From: JBDIAR01 sp039812545
GTDB lineage: Bacteria > Actinomycetota > Actinomycetes > Actinomycetales > Dermatophilaceae
DNA length: 16,112 nucleotides
NCBI GenBank assembly: GCA_039812545.1
Contig: JBDIAR010000074.1
Span: 1 to 16,112 of the forward strand
Direction of reading: 5' to 3'
Part shown: positions 1-6,601 of the stretch, one piece after another
Layout of the letters: each line of letters begins with the position of its first letter
How positions within the stretch are numbered: position 1 is the stretch's first letter
Made by a program: the position numbers and the translations under genes
Notes under the pieces: generated by a model
Seen by the model: the letters and a program-made list of their open reading frames with translations, nothing else
Database searches by the model: none
What the model was told of the DNA's origin: nothing

Positions 1-30
1 AACCCACGACCGCCAAACCCACGAGCGCCA
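1..30. repeat. Two tandem copies of a 15-bp unit at the window edge
   Basis: Positions 1-15 and 16-30 are the same 15-mer (AACCCACGACCGCCA) with one mismatch, C10 versus G25. The array may continue to the left of the window. It lies just upstream of the first gene. I see no coding or known regulatory meaning in it. Confidence 0.6.
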
Positions 31-47
31 AGACGGTGAACCCCCGC

Positions 48-53
48 TAATCT
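48..53 (+). promoter_or_regulatory. Candidate -10 box for a leaderless transcript of the phosphatase-like gene
   Basis: TAATCT fits the actinobacterial TANNNT -10 pattern and ends 8 nt before the ATG at 62. There is no Shine-Dalgarno sequence between the box and the start. Transcription would begin about at the start codon, giving a leaderless mRNA. No convincing -35 element is visible. Confidence 0.4.
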
Positions 54-61
54 CAACGACC

Positions 62-667
62 ATGGCAGACGCGACGGCACGGGCCGGCGGCGAGGCGAGC
101 GGCCCGCATACGGTCCTGATCATCCGACACGGCGAGAAGCCCGACGCATCCCATCCCGGGCAGCCGCCGTTCGGACAGGACCGGGGCGGCAAGCGCGATC
201 CGCACAGTCTGACGCCGCTCGGCTGGGAGCGGGCCGACAAACTGGCCGATCTGTTCGCCGGGCACACCGTGCGCGCGCCGTTCGTCCGCCCCGATCGGTT
301 GTATGCGCCCGACTACGGCTCGCAGGCACAGGACCGGGAGCGGCGGACCTATCAAACCCTCACACCGACCGCCGACCGGCTGGGCATTCGAATCCGGACT
401 CCACATCCGCTCGGTGACGAGATCGCCATGGCACATCACCTCGCCGAGCACGCCGGCGCGCGCATCCTGGTCTGCTGGGAGCACCACCACATTCCGGCGC
501 TCGCCGCAGCGCTGGCCCACCACCTCGGTGTGACGACCCTGCCGGCGAACGCGCACACCTGGCCGGAGGACGACTACTCGACGGCGCTCGTCTTCACCGC
601 CCGGCCAGGACAATACGTCGCCGTGCAGACGAGCGAGGCGGCCCTACCCACCGACCCGCGGCCCTGA
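62..667 (+). CDS. Histidine phosphatase superfamily protein
   Basis: This 201-residue protein has the phosphohistidine motif of the histidine phosphatase (phosphoglycerate mutase-like) superfamily. RHGEK lies at residues 22-26, with H23 the expected phosphate acceptor. The second catalytic region is visible as C138-W-E-H-H-H around residues 138-143, just before a helix. In most members an acid sits in between; E120 is a candidate. There is no signal peptide, so it should be cytoplasmic. The substrate cannot be told from sequence: the superfamily includes mutases, phytases, sugar phosphatases and protein phosphatases. The start at the ATG is favoured because a -10-like box lies just upstream and the conserved fold begins near residue 16. 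The next gene is convergent, and a double hairpin separates them. Confidence 0.8.
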   Translation: MADATARAGGEASGPHTVLIIRHGEKPDASHPGQPPFGQDRGGKRDPHSLTPLGWERADKLADLFAGHTVRAPFVRPDRLYAPDYGSQAQDRERRTYQTLTPTADRLGIRIRTPHPLGDEIAMAHHLAEHAGARILVCWEHHHIPALAAALAHHLGVTTLPANAHTWPEDDYSTALVFTARPGQYVAVQTSEAALPTDPRP

Positions 668-689
668 GCCGCGGCCCCTGACCCAGGGG
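656..689. terminator. Double hairpin between convergent genes
   Basis: There are two adjacent perfect stems. CCGCGGC (656-662) pairs with GCCGCGG (668-674), with the TGA stop of the upstream gene in its loop. CCCCTG (675-680) pairs with CAGGGG (684-689). They lie between the convergent phosphatase-like and PPK2 genes, so they probably act as a bidirectional terminator. There is no T-tract, which is common in actinomycetes. Confidence 0.6.
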
Positions 690-696
690 TGACCCG

Positions 697-1626
697 TCAG
701 GACTCGGCGAGCCGCTCCTTCTCGACCTCGACGTCGAAGTTCCCACTCGGCCACTGCGGGTCCATCTCCTGCAAATGCTCCAGAAGCAGTTGCTGGACCG
801 CCAACCGGGCATACCACTTGCGGTTGGCCGGGACGACGAACCACGGTGCGACGACGGTGGAACACTTCGTCAAAGCGGCCTGGTATGCCGCCATGTAGTC
901 GTCCCAATAGCCGCGTTCGGTGATGTCCCCCGGGTTGTACTTGTAGTGCTTCGTGGGATCGGCGAGGCGCTCCGCGAGGCGGGCCCTCTGCTCGTCCTTG
1001 GAGATGTGCAACATGACCTTGACGATCGTGGTGCCCGAGCCGGCGACCTCACGTTCGAAGGCGTTGATCTCGGCGTACCGCTTCATCCACTGGTCGCGGG
1101 GAACCAGGTCGTGCACGCGCACGATGAGGACATCCTCGTACTGGCTGCGATCGAAAACCCCGACCATCCCCGGACCGGGCAGGGCGTTGCGGATCCGCCA
1201 GAGGAAATCGTGCTGCCGCTCCTCCTCGGTCGGCGCTTTGAAGGCCCGGTACTGGATGCCCTGCGGGTCCACGGCGCCGACGACGTGGCGCATGATGCCG
1301 CCCTTGCCTGAGGTGTCCATGCCCTGCACCACGAGCAGGATGGCGCGCTTGCCGCCGCCCTTGCTCTCGGCATACAGGCGCTCTTGCAGGTCGCCGAGTT
1401 TCGCGGAGTGTTCGGCCAGCCGGATCTCGCCGTCCTTCTTGTCCCCGTCGAATCCGGGCTGCCCGGACGGATCGACCTGCGACAGGTCGAAACCCTTTGT
1501 CACCCGGAGCAGTTCGCTCAGCCTGCCCGGGTTCGGACCACTCTTGGCGGAGGCCCCCTTCGGCGCCTTCGCCGATGCTGCAACACTCTTCGTCGTCGTC
1601 TTCGCCATTCGGGCATTGTGACTCAT
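697..1626 (-). CDS. ppk2: PPK2-family polyphosphate kinase / polyphosphate:nucleotide phosphotransferase
   Basis: This 309-residue cytoplasmic enzyme should transfer phosphate between inorganic polyphosphate and nucleoside mono- or diphosphates. The Walker A motif is GMDTSGKGG at residues 102-110. The Walker B-like region VFDRSQYEDV starts at about residue 157. A basic lid segment around KHYKYNPGDITERGYWDDY (residues 227-244) is typical of PPK2. The length fits a single-domain PPK2. The N-terminal 30 residues are Ala/Lys-rich and probably disordered. An alternative start at M7 (position 1608) is possible; neither start has a clear ribosome site, so the exact start is uncertain. It is divergent from the reductase gene. 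The preferred nucleotide (AMP, ADP, GDP) cannot be told from the sequence. Confidence 0.9.
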   Translation of the reverse strand: MSHNARMAKTTTKSVAASAKAPKGASAKSGPNPGRLSELLRVTKGFDLSQVDPSGQPGFDGDKKDGEIRLAEHSAKLGDLQERLYAESKGGGKRAILLVVQGMDTSGKGGIMRHVVGAVDPQGIQYRAFKAPTEEERQHDFLWRIRNALPGPGMVGVFDRSQYEDVLIVRVHDLVPRDQWMKRYAEINAFEREVAGSGTTIVKVMLHISKDEQRARLAERLADPTKHYKYNPGDITERGYWDDYMAAYQAALTKCSTVVAPWFVVPANRKWYARLAVQQLLLEHLQEMDPQWPSGNFDVEVEKERLAES

Positions 1627-1665
1627 CGCCGACCCCGGGCACGCCTTTTGGCCCGGCTTGGCGCA

Positions 1666-1671
1666 TATTGT
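1666..1671 (+). promoter_or_regulatory. Candidate -10 box for the RibD-C reductase gene
   Basis: TATTGT ends 8 nt before the ATG at 1680 and no Shine-Dalgarno sequence follows, which suggests a leaderless transcript. No clear -35 element is visible in the short divergent intergenic region. Confidence 0.4.
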
Positions 1672-1679
1672 CTGCCGGT

Positions 1680-2420
1680 ATGCAGCTCCTCTTGAGTACC
1701 GATCTGACCGATGTACCGCTGCGCACCGAGTTGTCCGACGACGACCTCGCCCGCGCGTATGCCGCGCCGTCGGACCGGGCGGTATGGATGCGGGCCAACA
1801 TGGTGTGCACGGTCGACGGAGCCGCGGCCGGCCCGGACGGGCTGAGCGATTCGATCAACAACAGCGCCGATCACGTGGTCTTCGATCTGCTCAGGGCCTT
1901 GGCCGACGCCGTCGTCGTCGGCGCGGGAACAGCCCGGACGGAGGGGTACGGGCCGTTGACGGTGGCCCCCCGGTGGCGAGAGCTTCGCCGCCGGAACGCT
2001 TCGACCGACGCGCTTCCCCTTGTGCTGGTGTCGAATTCGGGTCGCGTGCCGACGGCGCTGCAGGGGGCCGACGGTGTCGTCGTCGCCGTTCCCGACGAGG
2101 TGGCCGCCGAGCTGGCGACGCATCTCGGGCCGGCGTCCGTACTCGCCTGCGGGCCGGATCAGGTGGACGTGTCGATCCTGCGCGATCGGCTCGTCGAACG
2201 CGGTTGGCGCCGGCTGCATGTCGAAGGCGGTCCGAGTCTGCTCGGCGACGTCCTCGAGGCGGGCCTGCTCGACGAACTGTGCCTGACCGTCGTCCCCACG
2301 ATCGTGGGGGGCGAGGCGGGACGCATCGTCAGGCATACGGGTCTCGGCGTTGCCGCGGTCCCCCACCTGCTGCTCGAACAGGACGGGACCCTGCTCGGCC
2401 GCTGGTTCACCAGGACGTGA
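1680..2420 (+). CDS. RibD C-terminal / dihydrofolate-reductase-fold pyrimidine reductase family protein
   Basis: This 246-residue protein has the RibD C-terminal (DHFR-like) reductase fold. Visible elements are MVCTVDGAAAG at residues 41-51, the dinucleotide-binding stretch DAVVVGAGTARTEGYGP at about 76-92, and the C-terminal signature HVEGGPSLLGD at 180-190 followed by a GLLDEL segment. In riboflavin synthesis this fold reduces the ribosyl side chain of the pyrimidine intermediate with NADPH. Stand-alone copies like this one, without the deaminase domain, are common in actinobacteria and their substrate is often unproven. The reading frame is open further upstream, but the fold begins near the ATG at 1680, which also has a -10-like box 8 nt before it. 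Its 3' end overlaps the convergent hydrolase gene by 14 bp. Confidence 0.82.
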   Translation: MQLLLSTDLTDVPLRTELSDDDLARAYAAPSDRAVWMRANMVCTVDGAAAGPDGLSDSINNSADHVVFDLLRALADAVVVGAGTARTEGYGPLTVAPRWRELRRRNASTDALPLVLVSNSGRVPTALQGADGVVVAVPDEVAAELATHLGPASVLACGPDQVDVSILRDRLVERGWRRLHVEGGPSLLGDVLEAGLLDELCLTVVPTIVGGEAGRIVRHTGLGVAAVPHLLLEQDGTLLGRWFTRT

Positions 2421-3669
2421 CCTCCGCGACGAACTCGCCGAGCGCGGACTCCCAGCGCACCGGGTCGGTGTTCCACTCCATGACGTGCCGAGCCGTATGC
2501 CATTCGTGCAGTCGGACCAGATCCGGACGAGCCTGTGCCAGCGCGAGTGACGGGCCGATCGGCACGAAACCGTCGTCGTGAGAGTGGACGATCAGGAGAG
2601 GATGGCGCAGCTCCGAACTCCGGGCCACCCAGTCGGTGAGCGCGAGGTCGACCGGATCGTGGACCCCGACCAGACGGCGGCCCGACCGGTCCCCCATCAT
2701 CCGAGTCGCCATGCTCACCAACGGCTGGGGCACTCGATACAGCGTCGCCTGGAAGCGCAGCACGTCGGCCCAGTCGACGACGGGCGAGTCGAGGAAGGCT
2801 CCGACGACCCCGGTCGCGAGGTCGCTACGGCTCAGGGCCTGCAGCACGATCGCCGCGCCCATCGACCAGCCGGCCAGCACGATCCGGCGGGCCGCGTGTT
2901 CGGTCGCGTACCGCATCGCCGCGTCGAGATCCCGCCACTCGGACAGGCCCAGGTTGTAGCGGCCGTCCGGTCCGCGTGGGGCGCCGACATCGTTGCGGTA
3001 CATGGGGATCAGCGTGGTCACGCCGCGGGCTGCGAACACGGGTACGGCGCGCAGCGTCTCCTCGCGCGAGCCGCCGCGACCGTGGACGAGGATCGCCCAC
3101 ACGTCTTTGGCCGCCGAACCGACAGACTCTTCGGCCGGGGGCACCAGCCAGGCCGGCATCGGTCCGAGATCGGACAGGACGGCGACGGTGCGGTAGTCCC
3201 GACCCAGGCTGTGCCCCGGATCGTCCCAGTGCCAATAGCCGTTGAAGCGACCCGGGCCGGGCGACGGGGTCCCTCGATCGACGGCGAGCAACGGCCGGGT
3301 CAGGCTGGTCGCGGTGCGGTGTTCGACCGGTCCGGCACGCAGATGTCCCTGCATGCCGTCGAACCAGATCCCGCACAGGCCGGGGGCCTCGGCCTCCGGA
3401 GTCGCCGTCGTCGTCACGGTACCGATGGCCCGCACGAAGCCGGCGGCGGCCATCAGGACGGCGTCCGGTCCGGCGAGCCGGCGTTCGCCGAGGTGCAGGT
3501 CCACGATCTCCAGGTCGTCGGGGCGCTCACGATCGGGGGTCAACACCCGGCGGGCCACCAGGGCGGCACCGGCCACGGTGGCTCCGGCGCTGACAGCAGC
3601 CGTCGTCGCCAACGCCGCGATCGCCGCTGCCGCGTTGCGCAGCGCGGGATTCTGGGTGCGCCGGCTCAC
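2407..3669 (-). CDS. Alpha/beta hydrolase with N-terminal membrane anchor or signal
   Basis: This 420-residue protein has an Ala-rich hydrophobic N-terminus (residues 8-38) that should act as a signal or membrane anchor. The alpha/beta hydrolase core starts at about residue 190. The oxyanion-hole motif HGRGG is at 196-200, the nucleophile elbow GWSMG at 267-271 (Ser269), the acid is Asp366 in HSHDDGFVP, and the base is His395 in HTARHV. The complete triad means it is probably an active esterase, lipase or peptidase. Its substrate is unknown. Residues 40-185 match no domain I recognise. It starts with GTG and has no Shine-Dalgarno; a TAGCAT box sits 7 nt upstream. It lies 36 bp downstream of the small membrane protein gene on the same strand, so the two could also be co-transcribed. 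Confidence 0.8.
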   Translation of the reverse strand: MSRRTQNPALRNAAAAIAALATTAAVSAGATVAGAALVARRVLTPDRERPDDLEIVDLHLGERRLAGPDAVLMAAAGFVRAIGTVTTTATPEAEAPGLCGIWFDGMQGHLRAGPVEHRTATSLTRPLLAVDRGTPSPGPGRFNGYWHWDDPGHSLGRDYRTVAVLSDLGPMPAWLVPPAEESVGSAAKDVWAILVHGRGGSREETLRAVPVFAARGVTTLIPMYRNDVGAPRGPDGRYNLGLSEWRDLDAAMRYATEHAARRIVLAGWSMGAAIVLQALSRSDLATGVVGAFLDSPVVDWADVLRFQATLYRVPQPLVSMATRMMGDRSGRRLVGVHDPVDLALTDWVARSSELRHPLLIVHSHDDGFVPIGPSLALAQARPDLVRLHEWHTARHVMEWNTDPVRWESALGEFVAEVTSW

Positions 3670-3676
3670 GCCGGCA

Positions 3677-3682
3677 ATGCTA
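3677..3682 (-). promoter_or_regulatory. Candidate -10 box for the hydrolase gene
   Basis: On the minus strand this reads TAGCAT, ending 7 nt before the GTG start at 3669. No Shine-Dalgarno is present, so a leaderless transcript from an internal promoter is plausible. Confidence 0.35.
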
Positions 3683-3705
3683 GAGCGTCAGTGGTCCCCG
3701 GACGC

Positions 3706-3957
3706 TCAGGCCCGCACGACGTGCCGCTCCTCGCGTTGCTGTGCGTCATGTTCGAGTGCGCCCAACACGATGACGGCGACCGCGGTGATGGGTACCAGCC
3801 AGAAACCGAGCAGACTGCGGCAGTAGAGCAAGATGACCAGGCCGCCGTCGAAGGCGAGGAAGGCCGCACACAGGACGGTGACGACCACGGGGATCCCGCT
3901 GGCCCGATGCTTGATCGAGGAAAGACCACTCGTGACCGCATCCAGATCGGTCGGCAT
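3706..3957 (-). CDS. Small two-helix membrane protein, unknown function
   Basis: I do not recognise this 83-residue protein. It has two hydrophobic segments, about residues 22-44 and 48-67, joined by a short loop containing Cys46 and Arg47. The C-terminus is charged (EHDAQQREERHVVRA). The start at 3957 is well supported: GAAGGAG lies 9 nt upstream. A longer reading from a TTG at 4008 is less likely. It sits 36 bp upstream of the anchored hydrolase on the same strand, which may mean co-transcription and a shared envelope role, but that is inference from position only. Confidence 0.7.
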   Translation of the reverse strand: MPTDLDAVTSGLSSIKHRASGIPVVVTVLCAAFLAFDGGLVILLYCRSLLGFWLVPITAVAVIVLGALEHDAQQREERHVVRA

Positions 3958-4194
3958 GTCGTCACGCTCCTTCGCGTCCGGCGACTCGGCGTCGTGTTGC
4001 CCGGGCAAACCGCCGCCTCGCGTTTGTCATGGATAAGACGTCGCGTATGCCGATTCGTGACACGCATTCGCGTGCGGATCTTCGCCGACGGATACCATGA
4101 GACCCAGATCTCACTGAGACCACACCGCATACGGAAGCCTCGTCGCGGACGTGCGCCCGCCCACCTGCATACCGATCTCGCCAGAGGAGTCGCC
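3958..4194. other. Divergent intergenic region upstream of msrB
   Basis: This 237-bp region holds the promoters of the small membrane protein (-) and msrB (+). It contains one full GTATGCC (4045-4051) and two copies of the 6-bp core (4127-4132 and 4167-4172). It has no convincing ORF of its own. A possible -10 for msrB is TACCAT near 4093, with no good -35. Confidence 0.5.
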
Positions 4195-4632
4195 ATGCCC
4201 ATGGAACCGACCGGACGGGACTACCCGATCACCCGCAGCGAGCAGGAGTGGCGCGCCATGTTGGATCCGCGGGCGTACCACGTCCTACGGGAGGCCGGCA
4301 CCGAGGCGCCGTTCGTCGGCGAATACACCGACACCGAGGTCGAGGGCGTGTACAGCTGCCGGGCCTGCGGTCACGAACTGTTCCGGTCCACGGAGAAGTT
4401 CCACTCGCATTGCGGCTGGCCGTCGTTCTGGTCCCCGGCGGCGCAGGACCGCGTGGAGTACCTCGAGGATCGCTCGATCCCGGGGCGGCCCCGCGTCGAA
4501 GTGCGATGTGCGGCCTGCGGATCCCACCTCGGCCACGTCTTCGAGGGCGAGGGGTACGACACACCGACCGATCAGCGGTACTGCATCAATTCGGTGTCGC
4601 TGACGCTGACTCCGACGGATTCCCGGAGCTGA
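4195..4632 (+). CDS. msrB: Peptide-methionine (R)-S-oxide reductase MsrB
   Basis: This 145-residue enzyme reduces the R-epimer of methionine sulfoxide in proteins, normally using thioredoxin. The catalytic cysteine is Cys130 in RYCINSVSL. A structural zinc site is complete: Cys55 and Cys58 (CRACGH) with Cys105 and Cys108 (CAACGS). The family signature CGWPSFW is at residues 73-79, and its Cys73 is a candidate resolving cysteine. The length is normal for stand-alone MsrB, there is no MsrA fusion, and no signal peptide is present, so it is cytoplasmic. The ribosome site AGAGGAG lies 5 nt before the ATG. The convergent hemQ stop codon is only 1 bp away. MsrB next to heme genes fits an oxidative-stress setting, but the link is positional. 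Confidence 0.96.
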   Translation: MPMEPTGRDYPITRSEQEWRAMLDPRAYHVLREAGTEAPFVGEYTDTEVEGVYSCRACGHELFRSTEKFHSHCGWPSFWSPAAQDRVEYLEDRSIPGRPRVEVRCAACGSHLGHVFEGEGYDTPTDQRYCINSVSLTLTPTDSRS

Positions 4633-4633
4633 C

Positions 4634-5341
4634 TCAACGCAGTGCGGCGACGAGGTCGCCCACGGACACCCGGGGGCCGGTGAAGAACGGGATCTCCTCG
4701 CGCACGTGCAACCGTGCCCGGCTGGCCCGCAACTCGCGCATCAAGTCGACGATGCGGTGCAGCTCGTCGGCCTCGAAGGCCAGCAGCCATTCGTAGTCGC
4801 CGAGCGCGAAGGCCGCGATCGTGTTGGCCCGCACGTCGGGGTAGTCGCGGGACATCTGACCGTGTTCGCGCAGCATGTCCCGACGCTCGCCCTCGTCCAT
4901 GACGTACCAGTCGTAGCTGCGCACGAACGGGTAGACGCACACGTACCGGCGCGGCTGCTCGTCGGCCATAAAGGCGGGGATGTGGCTCTTGTTGAACTCG
5001 GCCGGACGGTGCAGCGCGGCGGCCGACCAGACGGGTTCGAGATGGCGACCCAGTTCCGTGCGCAACAGGCCGTGGTATGCCGCCTGCAACTCTTCGATCG
5101 TCCCCGCGTGCCACCAGATCATCAGGTCGGCGTCGGCGCGCAATCCCGACACGTCGTAGACGCCGCGCACGACGACGCCGCGTTCGGCGAGCCCGTCGAG
5201 GAACTCCTGTGCGTCGGCGGCGATTCCGGCCCGGGCCGCCTCGTCGCCCAGCGGCTCGGCAGCGGCGAAAACGGACCACATGGCATACCGGATGGTGTCG
5301 TTGATCTCGCGGACGCGGGCGGGAGAGGGCTTGTCGGACAT
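4634..5341 (-). CDS. hemQ: Coproheme decarboxylase HemQ (ChdC), actinobacterial type
   Basis: This 235-residue member of the chlorite dismutase superfamily performs the last step of the coproporphyrin-dependent heme pathway, converting coproheme to heme b with peroxide. Three residues line up with those known for the Corynebacterium diphtheriae enzyme with a constant offset of two: the distal base His120 in FNKSHIPAF, the catalytic Tyr137 in VCVYPF, and the proximal heme ligand His160 in LREHG. That marks it as the histidine-using actinobacterial class. The C-terminal half (DYPDV, GDYEWLLAFEADELHRIVDL) is typical. The ATG has GGAG 6 nt upstream. It is transcribed alone; hemE is about 2.9 kb upstream on the same strand with two other genes between. 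A perfect palindrome at 5407-5420 lies in its upstream region. Confidence 0.95.
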   Translation of the reverse strand: MSDKPSPARVREINDTIRYAMWSVFAAAEPLGDEAARAGIAADAQEFLDGLAERGVVVRGVYDVSGLRADADLMIWWHAGTIEELQAAYHGLLRTELGRHLEPVWSAAALHRPAEFNKSHIPAFMADEQPRRYVCVYPFVRSYDWYVMDEGERRDMLREHGQMSRDYPDVRANTIAAFALGDYEWLLAFEADELHRIVDLMRELRASRARLHVREEIPFFTGPRVSVGDLVAALR

Positions 5342-5406
5342 CGCGAACTCCAACGCTGGACGAGGACGGCTGCTGGTGCCCGCCCACCCTAGTACCGAAT
5401 CGTGAT

Positions 5407-5420
5407 CGGACGATCGTCCG
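5407..5420. promoter_or_regulatory. 14-bp perfect palindrome between divergent hemQ and the DUF4349 gene
   Basis: CGGACGATCGTCCG is identical to its reverse complement. It lies 66 bp upstream of hemQ and 72 bp upstream of the divergent lipoprotein gene, a place where an operator could control either or both. No regulator is encoded nearby. It could also be chance, since such GC-rich palindromes are not very rare. Confidence 0.4.
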
Positions 5421-5491
5421 GTCGTGCAACCGAGGAGTTCGTCAGCGGCTTCCAGTGGGTGACGACGTCCCGACGAACCCCGAGGTATGCC

Positions 5492-6601
5492 ATGACCGCC
5501 GTTCGCAATCGCTCTCTCGTCGCGCTGGTCTTCGCCGGCGTGCTGGCCCTCGCCGGCTGCTCCGGATCCTCGAACACGTCGTCGAGCGCGAGCGCGGTCG
5601 CGCCCGAGGGGGACGCCGGGCCCGCCGCGGCGTCGGCGCGGGCCGGCGCGGTGCCCGCCCCCGCCAAGGCCCCCGATCAAGGCTCCGCGCAGGCTCCGGG
5701 AGCGGCCGATGCGGCATCGGCATACGGGGCGACCGGTGCGGTGAACCCCCAGGCGGTGGCCGGCCAGAAGCTCGCCCGGGTGGCCTCGCTGAGCGTTGCG
5801 GTGGGCGACATCCGCACTGCTGCCGCGCAGGCGAGGGCGGCGACCCATGTGGCCGGTGGGCTGGTGCTGCAGGAGGACCTGAACGCCGCACCGGGCATCG
5901 GGAGCGGCTCCGGCGTTGATCGGACGTCGAAACCCGGCATACCCGATCCGCCACGCGGGTCCGCGTCCCTCACCCTGCAGGTCCCCGCCGACAAGCTCGA
6001 CGCCACCCTCGACCGATTGTCGGCCCTGGGGACGGTCACCGCGCGAGGAGCGGGCAGTGAAGACGTCACGGCGGTGCACGTGGACACCCAGTCCCGGATC
6101 CGCACACTCCAGGCGAGCCTGGACCGGGTCCGCGCGTTGATGGCCAAGGCCGCCACCTTGGACCAGGTCGTCGCGCTCGAACGTGAGGTCACGACGCGGC
6201 AGAGCGACCTCGAGGCGCTGCAGGCTCAGTTGGCCGCCCTCGACCGGCGGGTGGACACCGCCACGATCACCGTCGTCCTCACCCCGCAGCAGGAGCGCGC
6301 CACCGACGGCTCGGGAACCGGTTCGGGAATCGGGGACGCGTTCACCAAGGGCTGGCAGGCGTTCGTCGCCGCGGCCATCTGGGTGGTGTCGGCACTCGCT
6401 GCGATCCTGCCCTTCGCCCTGGTGGCGGCCGCGCTGTGGTGGCTCGGCCGTCGGATCTGGCACGGCCGGCATACCGGCCCTACCCGCCGAACCGGCCTTA
6501 CCCGCCGAACCGGTCGCAGCGGCCCGGAGCTCAGCGACGACCCGACCGGCCCAGCGGAAGCCGACCGAACACCAGCCGAGTCAGGTCCCCGATCTCGCTG
6601 A
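5492..6601 (+). CDS. DUF4349 domain lipoprotein
   Basis: This 369-residue protein has a lipoprotein signal peptide with lipobox LAGC (Cys23). A Ser/Ala/Pro-rich linker runs to about residue 90. The DUF4349 region spans roughly 93-320: a conserved beta part (ARVASLSVAVGD, SASLTLQVPADKLDATL), a coiled coil at about 200-255, and a C-terminal transmembrane helix at about 288-318 followed by basic residues. It is expected outside the membrane, anchored at both ends. The role of DUF4349 is not established. The C-terminal tail carries an 18-bp tandem repeat. The start is set by the signal peptide and by GAGG 6 nt upstream; a GTATGCC copy ends on the base before the ATG. Its last 71 bp overlap the convergent murJ gene. 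Confidence 0.85.
   Translation: MTAVRNRSLVALVFAGVLALAGCSGSSNTSSSASAVAPEGDAGPAAASARAGAVPAPAKAPDQGSAQAPGAADAASAYGATGAVNPQAVAGQKLARVASLSVAVGDIRTAAAQARAATHVAGGLVLQEDLNAAPGIGSGSGVDRTSKPGIPDPPRGSASLTLQVPADKLDATLDRLSALGTVTARGAGSEDVTAVHVDTQSRIRTLQASLDRVRALMAKAATLDQVVALEREVTTRQSDLEALQAQLAALDRRVDTATITVVLTPQQERATDGSGTGSGIGDAFTKGWQAFVAAAIWVVSALAAILPFALVAAALWWLGRRIWHGRHTGPTRRTGLTRRTGRSGPELSDDPTGPAEADRTPAESGPRSR
6473..6515 (+). repeat. 18-bp tandem repeat in the DUF4349 gene tail
   Basis: Two copies of an 18-bp unit, ACCGGCC(C/T)TACCCGCCGA, lie at 6473-6490 and 6491-6508, with a partial third copy to 6515. They encode TGPTRR, TGLTRR and TGR, a basic Thr/Arg tail after the last membrane helix. Such in-frame units can expand or contract between strains. 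Confidence 0.75.

Noticed and set aside
2578..4194. Long open frame upstream of and in frame with msrB
   Set aside because: Only the part from 4195 matches MsrB. The upstream part is antisense to the hydrolase and small membrane protein genes. A good ribosome site sets the start at 4195.
5342..6472. N-terminal extension of hemQ across the DUF4349 gene
   Set aside because: HemQ begins at 5341 with GGAG 6 nt upstream and normal length. The extension is antisense to the lipoprotein gene.
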